Part shown: one piece after another, positions 44,927 through 53,654 of the stretch
How positions within the stretch are numbered: the first letter of the stretch is position 1
Layout of the letters: every line of letters starts with the position of its first letter
Notes under the pieces: model-generated
Databases searched by the model: none
What the model saw: the letters and a program-made list of their open reading frames with translations, nothing else
What the model was told of the DNA's origin: nothing
DNA from: an uncultured Acetatifactor sp.
GTDB lineage: Bacteria; Bacillota; Clostridia; Lachnospirales; Lachnospiraceae
Assembly: GCA_910585015.1 (NCBI GenBank)
Contig: CAJUCT010000005.1
Location: 61,625 to 125,624, forward strand
DNA length: 64,000 nt
Direction: 5' to 3'
Program-made: the position numbers and the translations under genes

Positions 44927-46042
44927 TTAAGTTCTAAGATTTATAACCATGCACTCCTGAGACGCGGTAAAACCAAGCCTTTCGTACAAGGGCCTGCCCG
45001 ATTCCGTGGCGTCCAGGCTGATCTCGGTGACACCCCTGCCCCTGGCTTCCTGAATCAGCATTTCCACCATCCGGGAGGCAATGCCTAACCTGCGGTACTG
45101 CTCTCGGGTATACACATTCATCAGATGGGCCCGCTTTCCTGTAGGGTGGGAAAAAGTAGGCATCATTCTGATGTAACACAGGGTTGCGCAGCCTATGACC
45201 ACCCCCTGTTCCATCGCCAGAACAGTGGTCTGATCCCCTGCGGCAAAATAATCCCTGCTCTCCCTTTCCAACCCGGCGTCAAATTCATATGCCTTTGGCA
45301 GTTGATTGACCACTCGCAGCATTTCCATCCTGCTGCCCATCAGAAGTTCCATATCTTCATTGGTCGCAATACGATATTCTATCATGACTTGTGTCTCTTC
45401 ACTTCCCCTGTCAAAAAAGTCATCACAGAACTGATTCCACTTCACTTCATACTCTTCATGGGGAAGCTTTTCCATATCCTCCACATGATAGACGCCCCGG
45501 CTTTGGGCCTCTTTCACAAACTCCAAAAGATAGTTCCCCACATCTTTATCCAAAAAAGCCCTGACGTGGTCATAGCCCCTCTGAAGGGCCAGATAGAGCC
45601 TGGTGTGCCCGTCTGCCGAGACATACCGCCCCTCATACTCCAGCACGGGGATCACAATGTCCTTTGGTCCCTGGATAAAACTGCCCACAGCCTGCAGCTT
45701 CTCCTGATCCACATAGAACTGCGAGGGCTGGATCTGCCCAATGGGCAGATCAAACACCTCCACCTCCTCATACTCTTTCAGCAGACCGCCATCCGCCCTG
45801 TAAAAACGATTGATATGGCCCGTATAGAACCGAAAAGTTTCCAGAATCTCCTCCATATCCGTGTAATCGTGATAAAAGACCTTCGCCGAATGCCCGTCCA
45901 GGATCCGAAAGCTGCAGGGATGCCCATCCACCAGAAAAGCCCCATGCTGCCGCAGAACCTCCGGGTCAAACCGCTCGTCCCCATATTCATTAATCCTCTG
46001 TATCTCCACCTTGCCCTCCGATTCTTCTATGCCCAAGCTCAC
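44927..46042 (-). CDS. ParB/sulfiredoxin-like domain fused to GNAT acetyltransferase
   Basis: A 371-residue fusion. Residues about 85-175 look like a ParB/Srx-type domain (LPIGQIQPSQFYVDQEKLQAV; VIPVLEYEGRYVSADGHTRLYLALQRGY, where the D-G-H-T-R motif matches the nucleotide-binding D/E-G-x-x-R box). Residues about 220-371 form a GNAT with YTREQYRRLGIASRMVEMLI and DATESGRPLYERLGF. Each half occurs alone elsewhere; the join around residue 218 (ETQVMIEYRIATNED) reads as an in-frame fusion. GTG start at 46042 with GGAG upstream is tentative. Function unknown. Confidence 0.65.
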   Translation of the reverse strand: MSLGIEESEGKVEIQRINEYGDERFDPEVLRQHGAFLVDGHPCSFRILDGHSAKVFYHDYTDMEEILETFRFYTGHINRFYRADGGLLKEYEEVEVFDLPIGQIQPSQFYVDQEKLQAVGSFIQGPKDIVIPVLEYEGRYVSADGHTRLYLALQRGYDHVRAFLDKDVGNYLLEFVKEAQSRGVYHVEDMEKLPHEEYEVKWNQFCDDFFDRGSEETQVMIEYRIATNEDMELLMGSRMEMLRVVNQLPKAYEFDAGLERESRDYFAAGDQTTVLAMEQGVVIGCATLCYIRMMPTFSHPTGKRAHLMNVYTREQYRRLGIASRMVEMLIQEARGRGVTEISLDATESGRPLYERLGFTASQECMVINLRT

Positions 46043-46060
46043 CTTGCTCCTGCTTATTCC

Positions 46061-46114
46061 AGGTCAGCTTGCGAAACTGCGTTAATTATATCGCTGGCTT
46101 TGCCTGCAAACTGC
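46061..46114 (+). repeat. repeat family A, partial unit
   Basis: Contains ACTGCGTTAAT and ATATCGCTGGCTTTGCCTGC from the family but rearranged and lacking stem-loop 2. Located in the gap before pepF's stop. Confidence 0.55.
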
Positions 46115-46117
46115 ATC

Positions 46118-47923
46118 TCACAGCTGCTCCGTCAGTTCACAGATCTCATCGATCATGCTGCCGATGGTTTCAATGGTATCCAGCAGCGGCGCATCCGTGG
46201 TGATATCTATACCGGCCAGCGCCGCCAGTTCCACAGGCGCCAGCGTACTCCCTGCCGCCAGCACTTTCTTCCAGTCCTCAATGGCTCCCTCGCCCTCGTT
46301 CTCAATGCGCTTGCACATCTGGGTGGCAATGGTAAGCCCGGCGCTGTAGGTGTAAGAGTACAGACCCATATAGTAGTGGGGCTGGCGCATCCAGGTCAGT
46401 TCTGCGCCCTCATTGATCTCCACCGCGTCCCCCCAGAACTTCTGCAGGGTATCCCGCATAATATTGCTAAGAGTCTCCGCCTGCACACTGTCTCCTGCGT
46501 CCACCAGCCTGTACACTTCCCTCTGGTAGGCCGCCTCCATGAGATGGGTAACGAAGTTGTGATAATAAGTGTTTCCGATCATACAGGTCAGCACCCAGCG
46601 TCTGAAACGCTTGTCCTGACTGGTCTTTAACAGATAATGGGCCATGAGAAGCTCGTTCATGGTGGAAGGAGCTTCCACAAAATAAGTGGACACCTCCGTG
46701 TCAAAGATGGACTGACTGCTGTTGCAGGACTTAAAGTGTCCCGCGTGTCCCAGTTCATGAGCCAGAGTGAACACATCCGACATCTTGTTGTTCCAGGTCA
46801 GCAGGATAAAGGAATTTTTGCCGTAGGGGCTTGCGCAGAAGCCTCCTGTGGATTTCCCCTTGTTCTGGGCAAAGTCCACCCAGCGCTCCTCATAGGCGGT
46901 TCGCACCATCTGTACATACTCCTCCCCCAGGATGGAAAGTCCTTTCTCTATATACTCCCTGGATCCCTCGATAGTCACCGACGGGGCATAGTCCGGATCC
47001 ACGGGAAGCTTTAAGTCCGCAAAAGTCATCTTGTCCAGACCATGCACCTTCTGGATCAGCTTTGCGTACTTGCGCATATGGGGAGCCAGCTTTTCCGTGA
47101 TCAGGTTGATCTGGCGGTCATAGAGTTCCCGGCTGACTTTCTGGTCAAAGAGCAGATAGTCATACACCGAGTCAAAGCCCCGCAGGGTGGACAGAACCTT
47201 TTCCGTCTGCACATTGGCATTGTAGGCAGTCGCCGTCACATTCTCATACTCTCTGATCTTTTTGGAAAAAGCGTCAAAGGCCGCCCGGCGCACCCGGGTA
47301 TCCGGCTCGTACTCGTAGTCATCCTCAAAAAGGGTGTAGCCCAGCGGGTACTCCTTTCCGTCCACCACAAAGTTATCAAACTTCATATCCGCCAGCTTGG
47401 CAATATTATAGACCTCATAGGGGGTGCCGTAGATACTCTGGCTCAGAGCGGAAACCACCCGCTCCGCCTCCGGATGCAGCCGATGGGCCTTGTCCCGCAG
47501 CACATTCTGCAGAAAATGCTTATTGCCATCGCTGACGGCTATAGCCTTTTTTATAACCTCCTCCTCCTGCTCCATAATCTCGCTGCGGACAAAACTTAAG
47601 AGACTCTGCAGCTTTGCGGTCAAGCGGCTGATTTTGCCGTTCCTCTCCTGATTATAATTGTCGTAGTAATCCACGCTCACCGCCAGATCGCAATAACTGC
47701 CGGTGAGCGTCATCAGTTCGTACACCTGCCTGTAGGCCGTGACGCAGGCTTCTATCTGCTCCGGCGTATCCAGATGGCCTTTGTATTTCTCCACAATCTC
47801 CTGAGCCAGCTGCTCCATCCTCTCCGCATCCCTGGACATGTCCTCCTCCGTGGCGTATATATGGGACAAATCCCAAGTCAACTCCTCCGGTATCTCTTTC
47901 CTGCTCTTCAATTCTTCTGCCAT
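46118..47923 (-). CDS. pepF: oligoendopeptidase F
   Basis: A 601-residue cytosolic M3B zinc peptidase degrading short peptides. The zinc site is HELGHAGHF with a downstream Glu (FVEAPSTMNE). The N-terminal domain (EELTWDLSHIYATEEDM) and full length agree with the family. ATG 47923 has AGGAGGTCATAAA upstream. Confidence 0.95.
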   Translation of the reverse strand: MAEELKSRKEIPEELTWDLSHIYATEEDMSRDAERMEQLAQEIVEKYKGHLDTPEQIEACVTAYRQVYELMTLTGSYCDLAVSVDYYDNYNQERNGKISRLTAKLQSLLSFVRSEIMEQEEEVIKKAIAVSDGNKHFLQNVLRDKAHRLHPEAERVVSALSQSIYGTPYEVYNIAKLADMKFDNFVVDGKEYPLGYTLFEDDYEYEPDTRVRRAAFDAFSKKIREYENVTATAYNANVQTEKVLSTLRGFDSVYDYLLFDQKVSRELYDRQINLITEKLAPHMRKYAKLIQKVHGLDKMTFADLKLPVDPDYAPSVTIEGSREYIEKGLSILGEEYVQMVRTAYEERWVDFAQNKGKSTGGFCASPYGKNSFILLTWNNKMSDVFTLAHELGHAGHFKSCNSSQSIFDTEVSTYFVEAPSTMNELLMAHYLLKTSQDKRFRRWVLTCMIGNTYYHNFVTHLMEAAYQREVYRLVDAGDSVQAETLSNIMRDTLQKFWGDAVEINEGAELTWMRQPHYYMGLYSYTYSAGLTIATQMCKRIENEGEGAIEDWKKVLAAGSTLAPVELAALAGIDITTDAPLLDTIETIGSMIDEICELTEQL

Positions 47924-47999
47924 TTTATGACCTCCTTATGTTGTTTATTGCTGTCGGGCATTACCTGCTTGTCGCATCATTTGTGCCACGACATGTAAC

Positions 48000-48491
48000 T
48001 CAAAATTCCTCAAGCGCCGCAAACCGCACCCCCTGCTTATCCGCCACACCACAGTATAAAGCTTCCTCCTGCCGCCCGGTCTCCAGATAGTGTCTGACTA
48101 CATAGCCCGCCGTATAGGGCATGTCCCTCCCGCAGACCTCATCAAGCGGCACCCACTCCAGAACGCCCTCATCACAGCTTTCCCGAACCGCCGTCCCTGC
48201 CGCCAGTCTGGCAAAGAAATAGTAGTTCTGCCGAATCTCACCATCTTTCCGGCGCAAGGTAACATACCGCAGCCGCAAGTCCTCCAGATCCCTTTCCGCC
48301 AGGCCGATCTCCTCGCTTACCTCCCGCAGCAGCGCCGCTCTGGCGTCATTTAGTTCCTCTTTCTCAAAATGTCCGCCGATCCCGCACCAGCAGGGACTTT
48401 TAACCACCCTGGATCCGATGCGGTACAAGAGCAGCATCCTGTCCCCTGCCATGAGATAAAGGCTCACCATATTTCGCAATTTTCCCTCCAT
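48000..48491 (-). CDS. Nudix hydrolase
   Basis: A 163-residue Nudix protein with GIGGHFEKEELNDARAALLR then EVSEEIGL; the REVSEEIG core is intact, with the spacing before it extended by about two residues relative to the canonical box. It would hydrolyse a nucleoside diphosphate derivative. ATG 48491 follows GGGGGAGTT. Confidence 0.85.
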   Translation of the reverse strand: MEGKLRNMVSLYLMAGDRMLLLYRIGSRVVKSPCWCGIGGHFEKEELNDARAALLREVSEEIGLAERDLEDLRLRYVTLRRKDGEIRQNYYFFARLAAGTAVRESCDEGVLEWVPLDEVCGRDMPYTAGYVVRHYLETGRQEEALYCGVADKQGVRFAALEEF

Positions 48492-48588
48492 AACTCCCCC
48501 TTCTAAAGCAGACATTTCAGCCGGGCCAATACTTAATATCTGACGCCTCAGCATTCACACATGGATCCGCTCACTGTCCGGGAACAGG

Positions 48589-49113
48589 CTATATCGTGAT
48601 CCAATACCTCTTGATCCACTCATCGTCCACCAGCACCTCTTTCTCAAATACACCGCCGCATCCCAGAATCGTCCGCTCACTGGCCGGATTATCCCGGGTG
48701 CAGGTCACCATAACCTTGTCCAGTCCCCGCCGCCTGCAGTTCTCCAGATTCAGTCGCAGCATCTCCTTGGCATAGCCCTTGCCACGCTCATGGGGCCGCA
48801 CACTGTAACCTATATGGCCGCCCCACAGTCCCAATATGGGATGGTCAATGTGATGCCGCAAGTCGATAATCCCCACCAGCCGTTCATCCGACTGTCGGAT
48901 GGCTAGATACACATGAGAAGGCACCTTTCCCGGATCCACCTCCTGCTCCTGTCGCCAGACCATCTCCATCCACTCCCTCACATCCTCATAGTGCTCAAGC
49001 CTGCTGCACCCTGCAAAGGAATCCTCATCTCCGGCCTCCAGCAATTCCTGCCTGAATTTCTGCAATTCCTCAATATGTTCCGGCGCCGGACGCACCAATT
49101 GTAATTCTTCCAT
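48589..49113 (-). CDS. GNAT family N-acetyltransferase
   Basis: A 174-residue GNAT: LVRPAPEHIEELQKFRQELL, GYSVRPHERGKGYAKEMLRLNLE (acetyl-CoA loop) and VTCTRDNPASERTILGCGG, like the YjdJ/YxbD-type Firmicute group. Substrate unknown. Confidence 0.88.
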   Translation of the reverse strand: MEELQLVRPAPEHIEELQKFRQELLEAGDEDSFAGCSRLEHYEDVREWMEMVWRQEQEVDPGKVPSHVYLAIRQSDERLVGIIDLRHHIDHPILGLWGGHIGYSVRPHERGKGYAKEMLRLNLENCRRRGLDKVMVTCTRDNPASERTILGCGGVFEKEVLVDDEWIKRYWITI

Positions 49114-49209
49114 TTCTTTCCCCCTTTTTGAAGAGCATTAAATCCTATGTTTTGCATGTTCCCTGCAGGTACACAAGCCCATGATGAATATTAGTTTAAA
49201 AATAGTGAA

Positions 49210-49239
49210 AAGGTGCTCTCGGAAAGCCGAAAACACCTT
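49210..49239 (-). terminator. terminator after the YccF gene
   Basis: Minus-strand hairpin AAGGTG...CGG / CCG...CACCTT followed by TTCACTATTTTT, 50 bases downstream of the YccF stop. Confidence 0.55.
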
Positions 49240-49291
49240 GTACTCTCTGAGCAGCAGCATAAGTGCAGAGCTTTTTACTCTTTATCACGCA

Positions 49292-49651
49292 TTAAACAAT
49301 ACTGGCCCCAAAGGGCATCAGCGCCAGCTTTGCCAGCTTGAAATGCTGCATCCCAAAGGGAATCCCAATGACGGTAACACAAAACAGACAGCCCCAGGCC
49401 AGATGATGCAGAGCCAGCGGAATCCCGGATATCAAAATCCAGATAATGTTCACTACCAGGGACACCGTCCCGCCGCCATACTGAATTTCCTTCCCAAAAG
49501 GGAAAAAGGACATGGTAGCGAACTTAAAACACTGTATCCCTATCGGCGCGCCTATGATGGTTATACACCACAGACACCCGGCCAGAAGCCAGCCAAGGCC
49601 GCCTACAAAGCCGCCAAATATAAACCATAAAAGATTACCCAGACAACTCAT
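49292..49651 (-). CDS. YccF domain membrane protein
   Basis: A 119-residue protein with two homologous hydrophobic units, each LxWxxAGxxxxxTIIGIPxGxQxFKxAxxxxxPFG (GAPIGIQCFKFATMSFFPFG and GIPFGMQHFKLAKLALMPFG), as in YccF. Four membrane segments predicted. Function unknown. Confidence 0.9.
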   Translation of the reverse strand: MSCLGNLLWFIFGGFVGGLGWLLAGCLWCITIIGAPIGIQCFKFATMSFFPFGKEIQYGGGTVSLVVNIIWILISGIPLALHHLAWGCLFCVTVIGIPFGMQHFKLAKLALMPFGASIV

Positions 49652-49706
49652 TTATACAAACATCCCTTTCTATATTGAAGTTCCGCATCATTCCTGCATA
49701 CGCACA

Positions 49707-51704
49707 CTATTTTTTCTTCTCCTTGGAGGACAGCACACCTATGATAATCAGTATCGTAATCACCGTCAACAGTTCCGCTCCAAGCAAGATATACGTATGC
49801 ATCTCCACAAACCCTTCTATCATATCCAGTCCCGAAGATCCAAATATAGCATCGTCTGTCAGTTCATTGCCGAACCTCTCCCACATGGAATTGTTGAACG
49901 CCTCATCCTCGTCATACCCGCCAAAGGATTCATCCCTGCCGCTGGTATCCTCGCCAGCCGCCAAGGCAGATGAATAATCCGCTACCGCCTGGGCGATCTC
50001 CCGGATCGTCTCCTCCTCAAAAATACTCTTCAGTCCGCATTTTTCCAAAAGTTCGCAGTAGGTGGTGGTCAACCCGTAGGTGGTCAGTTCCATATATTTG
50101 TCGATCCCCGCCTGACGGTCTTCCTGGGCAATGGTCCAGATGTCCAATGCCGCCAAAGCGGAAGTTCCATAACTCACATAGTACATGGGGGAAGAGAAAG
50201 TGTGCGGTACATCCACCCAGTCATACGCTGCATCCTCCGTATCATAATAAACATACCCATACTCCTCCGAAAGCCTGCGGAACAGTTGGTTGACCTCCTC
50301 CTCTGTCATGTCGTGATCCGCCGCAAATACCGCATTCTGGAACTCGTCATACAGACAGCCGTCTATCACGGAGTACAACATCTGGTACAGAACCATCTGC
50401 CGGGCCGTATTTCCCAGGCCCTCCCCGTACACATCATCCGCATACTCCAGATACAGAAGTTCCAGCCCCTGGGAATGGATCTCTGCCACATCCATGTTGG
50501 TCACATCGGTAATCAATGTGGTTCCCGCGTGGAACGCCTCATTGTAATGGCCGAACTCATGAATCATGGTCTCCAGATCATAATAAGAGTAATCCGGCGT
50601 ATTGAAAATAAACGGTTCCTGGTATTCATACAAAGTGGTGGTATAACCCACGTTCATCTTGTTGGGGTCATAATCAATATCGTACAGGTGATGGTCCACC
50701 ATATACTGGTACACCTCCGCCAGCGCCGGATCAATATCCCCCATATGCCGGCCTACCACCTCTATGACATAATCCTCCGTCAGGTAATCCATGTAGAGCA
50801 AATCATTCAGATTGCCGGCATAGACGCGTTCCTCCACCTCTGAAAGTACAGGCACAATGTATTCCTTCACCGCCGCGTACACCGACTTGATTTCCTCTAT
50901 GGTATAATCTCTGTTGTACAGGTCTGTGTAGGCATACTCGGCATAATTGTCATAACCGTATATCTGTGCCCTTGCATTCCGATTCTTTACCAGATCCAGG
51001 AAAATAGGGCATATCGCCTCGTTCTTTGCCCTGTCCAGCGCCGTGCTGATGGCCAGCATCTCCCGCCAGGTCAGTTCCTCTATGGCCTCGTTATAAGACG
51101 CCTCCGTCCATTTCTGCCCTTTTACGGTCACGGTGTACTCCGCCATGCTGGCCTGGTCATACTGCTGCTCCAGAGCATTCTCCTCATCCAGCAGAGCCTG
51201 CAGTTCCTCGGTCATATCCTCGTAATCCAGATAGTCCTCCACCATCTCTTCATCGCCGATATGCGCCCCGAAGGATTCCCTGTATTCCGTGCCCAGCACA
51301 TCCCGCACCACCTGCAGAAACTGATCCACTACATCCCGGTAAATCTGCTGTAACTCCGTGTCAATGCTGGCATATTCCTCGTTGTTCACATCCCGGTAAT
51401 AACGGATCTCGTTCAACGCCTGCTGGGTGTACATTTTGTCCAGTTCCACGCCCATCAGGTCATAATTGGTGTTAATCTGTTCCTCGTTCCCCGGCTCCTG
51501 GGACAGAGTCCTCATCTCCTCTATCAGGGTATAAGCATATGCGGGGTCATAGCCCACATATTCCATATCCTCATAACTGATATCCGCGCGCACGATGTCC
51601 GAGTCATCATACCATTGAGTCTGTGCCTGGACCGGCAGTACCTGAAATACTACCAATCCGGCCAGCATCAGAGAAAGTACTGCTTTTTTTATGTTCCTGT
51701 GCAT
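49707..51704 (-). CDS. membrane-anchored extracellular M3-like metallopeptidase
   Basis: A 665-residue protein with N-terminal signal peptide (MHRNIKKAVLSLMLAGLVVFQVLPVQA), a long acidic extracytoplasmic region, the zinc motif MIHEFGHYNEAF (HEFGH) in the oligopeptidase F-like fold, and a C-terminal membrane helix (about 638-658) followed by SSKEKKK. So the catalytic domain faces outward. PepF paralogue pepF lies 2 kb away, but this one is exported. Substrate unknown. Confidence 0.85.
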   Translation of the reverse strand: MHRNIKKAVLSLMLAGLVVFQVLPVQAQTQWYDDSDIVRADISYEDMEYVGYDPAYAYTLIEEMRTLSQEPGNEEQINTNYDLMGVELDKMYTQQALNEIRYYRDVNNEEYASIDTELQQIYRDVVDQFLQVVRDVLGTEYRESFGAHIGDEEMVEDYLDYEDMTEELQALLDEENALEQQYDQASMAEYTVTVKGQKWTEASYNEAIEELTWREMLAISTALDRAKNEAICPIFLDLVKNRNARAQIYGYDNYAEYAYTDLYNRDYTIEEIKSVYAAVKEYIVPVLSEVEERVYAGNLNDLLYMDYLTEDYVIEVVGRHMGDIDPALAEVYQYMVDHHLYDIDYDPNKMNVGYTTTLYEYQEPFIFNTPDYSYYDLETMIHEFGHYNEAFHAGTTLITDVTNMDVAEIHSQGLELLYLEYADDVYGEGLGNTARQMVLYQMLYSVIDGCLYDEFQNAVFAADHDMTEEEVNQLFRRLSEEYGYVYYDTEDAAYDWVDVPHTFSSPMYYVSYGTSALAALDIWTIAQEDRQAGIDKYMELTTYGLTTTYCELLEKCGLKSIFEEETIREIAQAVADYSSALAAGEDTSGRDESFGGYDEDEAFNNSMWERFGNELTDDAIFGSSGLDMIEGFVEMHTYILLGAELLTVITILIIIGVLSSKEKKK

Positions 51705-51898
51705 TTTCTACCTCCTAGACTAAACGTTCCCCGGTCAGCACTGCCCTGGGGATCTGCTTTTCCCTAACGTCATACCCTGTATTTGTGCGCTTTCGCACAA
51801 TCACTGTATCATTCTATTGTCCTATGTTCCGGGATTCTTGTCAAGTCCCCATATTGTCAAAACGTCCAAATTCTGATTACGGTATGCGTATCGGCAGT

Positions 51899-52369
51899 TC
51901 ACAGTATTTTCTCCATGCCAATCTTCTGGGGCACCAAACCGCATTTTTCATAAAAGCGCTGTGCCGCGGGATTACAGGACCACACATTCAGCGTCACATT
52001 GTAGCAGCCCTGACTGCGGGCAAAATCCAACACATGCTCATAGATCCGGCGGCCAATATGCCGCCCCCGGCTTTCCTCTTCCACACAGAGATCATCAATA
52101 TATAAAGTCTTGATATCCGTCAAAATATTGCTGTTCACATGCCGCTGGAAAATGCAGAAGGCATAGCCCAGCACCCGCTGGTTTTCATCCACACCCACAA
52201 AGACAGGGCGGCTGTCGTCCCGAAGCAGTTCCGCCAGTTCCTGATCCGTATATTTTTTTACATTTTCTTTAAACAAGTCCGGCCTGCCGTTGTGATGCAC
52301 TGTCAGCACCTGAAACAACAGCCTGTTAATCCCTTCCATATCCCTCTCCTGGGCTCTTCTGATCCGCAT
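51899..52369 (-). CDS. GNAT family N-acetyltransferase
   Basis: A 156-residue GNAT: IRRAQERDMEGINRLLFQVL, DDLCVEEESRGRHIGRRIYEHVL (acetyl-CoA loop) and LNVWSCNPAAQRFYEKCGL. Related in layout to the protein at 40625-41095. Substrate unknown. Confidence 0.88.
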   Translation of the reverse strand: MRIRRAQERDMEGINRLLFQVLTVHHNGRPDLFKENVKKYTDQELAELLRDDSRPVFVGVDENQRVLGYAFCIFQRHVNSNILTDIKTLYIDDLCVEEESRGRHIGRRIYEHVLDFARSQGCYNVTLNVWSCNPAAQRFYEKCGLVPQKIGMEKIL

Positions 52370-52545
52370 ATCTCTATCCCTCCATAAAAGTACCTATTCT
52401 CCCCTCCCACTGCACACGCCGGGAACTGTCAAACGAAAGTAAATGCTTAACGCCCATTTTCTTGCCGTAAAAGACACCACATTGGTCTATACAGCAGTTC
52501 CCGCTTGCGTCAATCCCGCTTCGGATATATAATCAAATCGAGATG

Positions 52546-52893
52546 TCAGTTCTGGGAGGAGTATAGCCTATGGCTGTATTGCTGGTGTCCAGGAGCAAAC
52601 ACACAGAGAAAATCCCATAGAACACGCAGCAGCTGACATCTTTTTTTCATGTCAAAATCCTGGCGGTTGCCCACCAGGATCTCGTCTACCTTTACATGAA
52701 AGAAACAGGCTATAGCATACAGGTTATCACTGGAGGGCAGACACTCACCCCGCTGCCACTTATAGATGGCCTGCGGCTGCTCAAAACCCAGAAACGCCTG
52801 CAACTGCCTGACACTGATACCTCTCTGCTCCCGCAGTTCCTTGATCCTCCTGCCGGTGGCTTTCAGATCAATCCTTGGAAAAGCACGTTCCAT
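52546..52893 (-). CDS. XRE-type helix-turn-helix protein
   Basis: A 115-residue protein; HTH spans about 12-68 (IKELREQRGISVRQLQAFLGFEQPQAIYKWQRGECLPSSDNLYAIA) followed by FFHVKVDEILVG, the usual XRE end. The remaining 35 residues have no motif. A DNA-binding regulator with unknown target. Confidence 0.8.
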   Translation of the reverse strand: MERAFPRIDLKATGRRIKELREQRGISVRQLQAFLGFEQPQAIYKWQRGECLPSSDNLYAIACFFHVKVDEILVGNRQDFDMKKRCQLLRVLWDFLCVFAPGHQQYSHRLYSSQN

Positions 52894-53018
52894 AATTGCC
52901 TCCTCTCACCGTTCAAAGCCTCATACAAAATACACTATCTGCATTATGGGGATTACACTGTTTTCCGCCCTGTATCACTATAGCATTTTTCCCTGCTTTT
53001 TACAAGCACTTCCAGACG

Positions 53019-53389
53019 TCATTGACTGATAAAATCACTGATAATATCCAGAGTCGTGTTGCTCCAAAATGGCGCTCCTCCGTGGTTCGCCCCTTCCAAT
53101 TCATAATAATCCACACTTTTGTGGACTCGCGGTACTGTATGGCAGCTACAATCATCCCTTTCTCCGCAAGCCTTGAAAGAGCTGGAATACCATTATACAT
53201 TTCCTGCCGGTACCATGCACTGCCTGGAATAAATACCACCAGAGGATATTTCCTGTCCCCTTTCCATTCCTGCCTGTAGGGCACAATCAACTGTAAACGC
53301 CTCTTTACATCCCCATATTCACAATATGTTATATCAGGAATATAAATCCATTCCAGTTCATCCCTTTCTGTTTTTATCACTCTTTTCAT
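53019..53389 (-). pseudogene. alpha/beta-hydrolase esterase with internal deletion
   Basis: ATG 53389 begins an esterase of the acetyl-esterase/prolyl-oligopeptidase type: KYPLVVFIPGSAWYRQEMY (oxyanion region), GMIVAAIQYREST. Normally the nucleophile elbow follows, but here, at about 53115-53125, the sequence jumps to the C-terminal part, out of frame: YYELEGANHGGAPFW then TTLDIISDFISQ, stop 53019-53021, containing the catalytic His (GANHGG). The G-x-S-x-G nucleophile and about 130 residues are missing. The junction is an inverted repeat TCCACA-AAAG-TGTGGA. Confidence 0.8.
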
Positions 53390-53426
53390 TTATCCATCAT
53401 TCCTTTCTTAGAAGCAAAAACAGTCG

Positions 53427-53560
53427 TCTGCGAAACTCCCTTTCTGGTAACAGTGGAGGGGCAATATATACAAAATAAAGGCGACTTGCCACTTTGTCGG
53501 AGCCCGTTTTTGTATATATTGCCCGGCCACGTCACCTGCCGAGAACCTTTCAAATTGCCT
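53427..53560. repeat. repeat family B, full-length palindromic element copy 1
   Basis: About 134 bp with long imperfect inverted ends: TTTCTGGTAACAGTGGAGGGG...CAATATATACAAAA on the left and the inverse (TTTTTGTATATATTGCCC, CACGTCAC, GAACCTTTC) on the right, around GGCGACTTGCC. It fits a MITE-like element. A second copy is at 54546-54686, on the other side of the C39 gene, in the same orientation. Confidence 0.8.
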
Positions 53561-53654
53561 AAAGCAGAAATATTATGTTTTGTGAAACCTAAAATATTCT
53601 AGCAGAAACCGGGCCTCCTGTCATTGAACCTGTAGTTCAACATACCGCCCTCTG

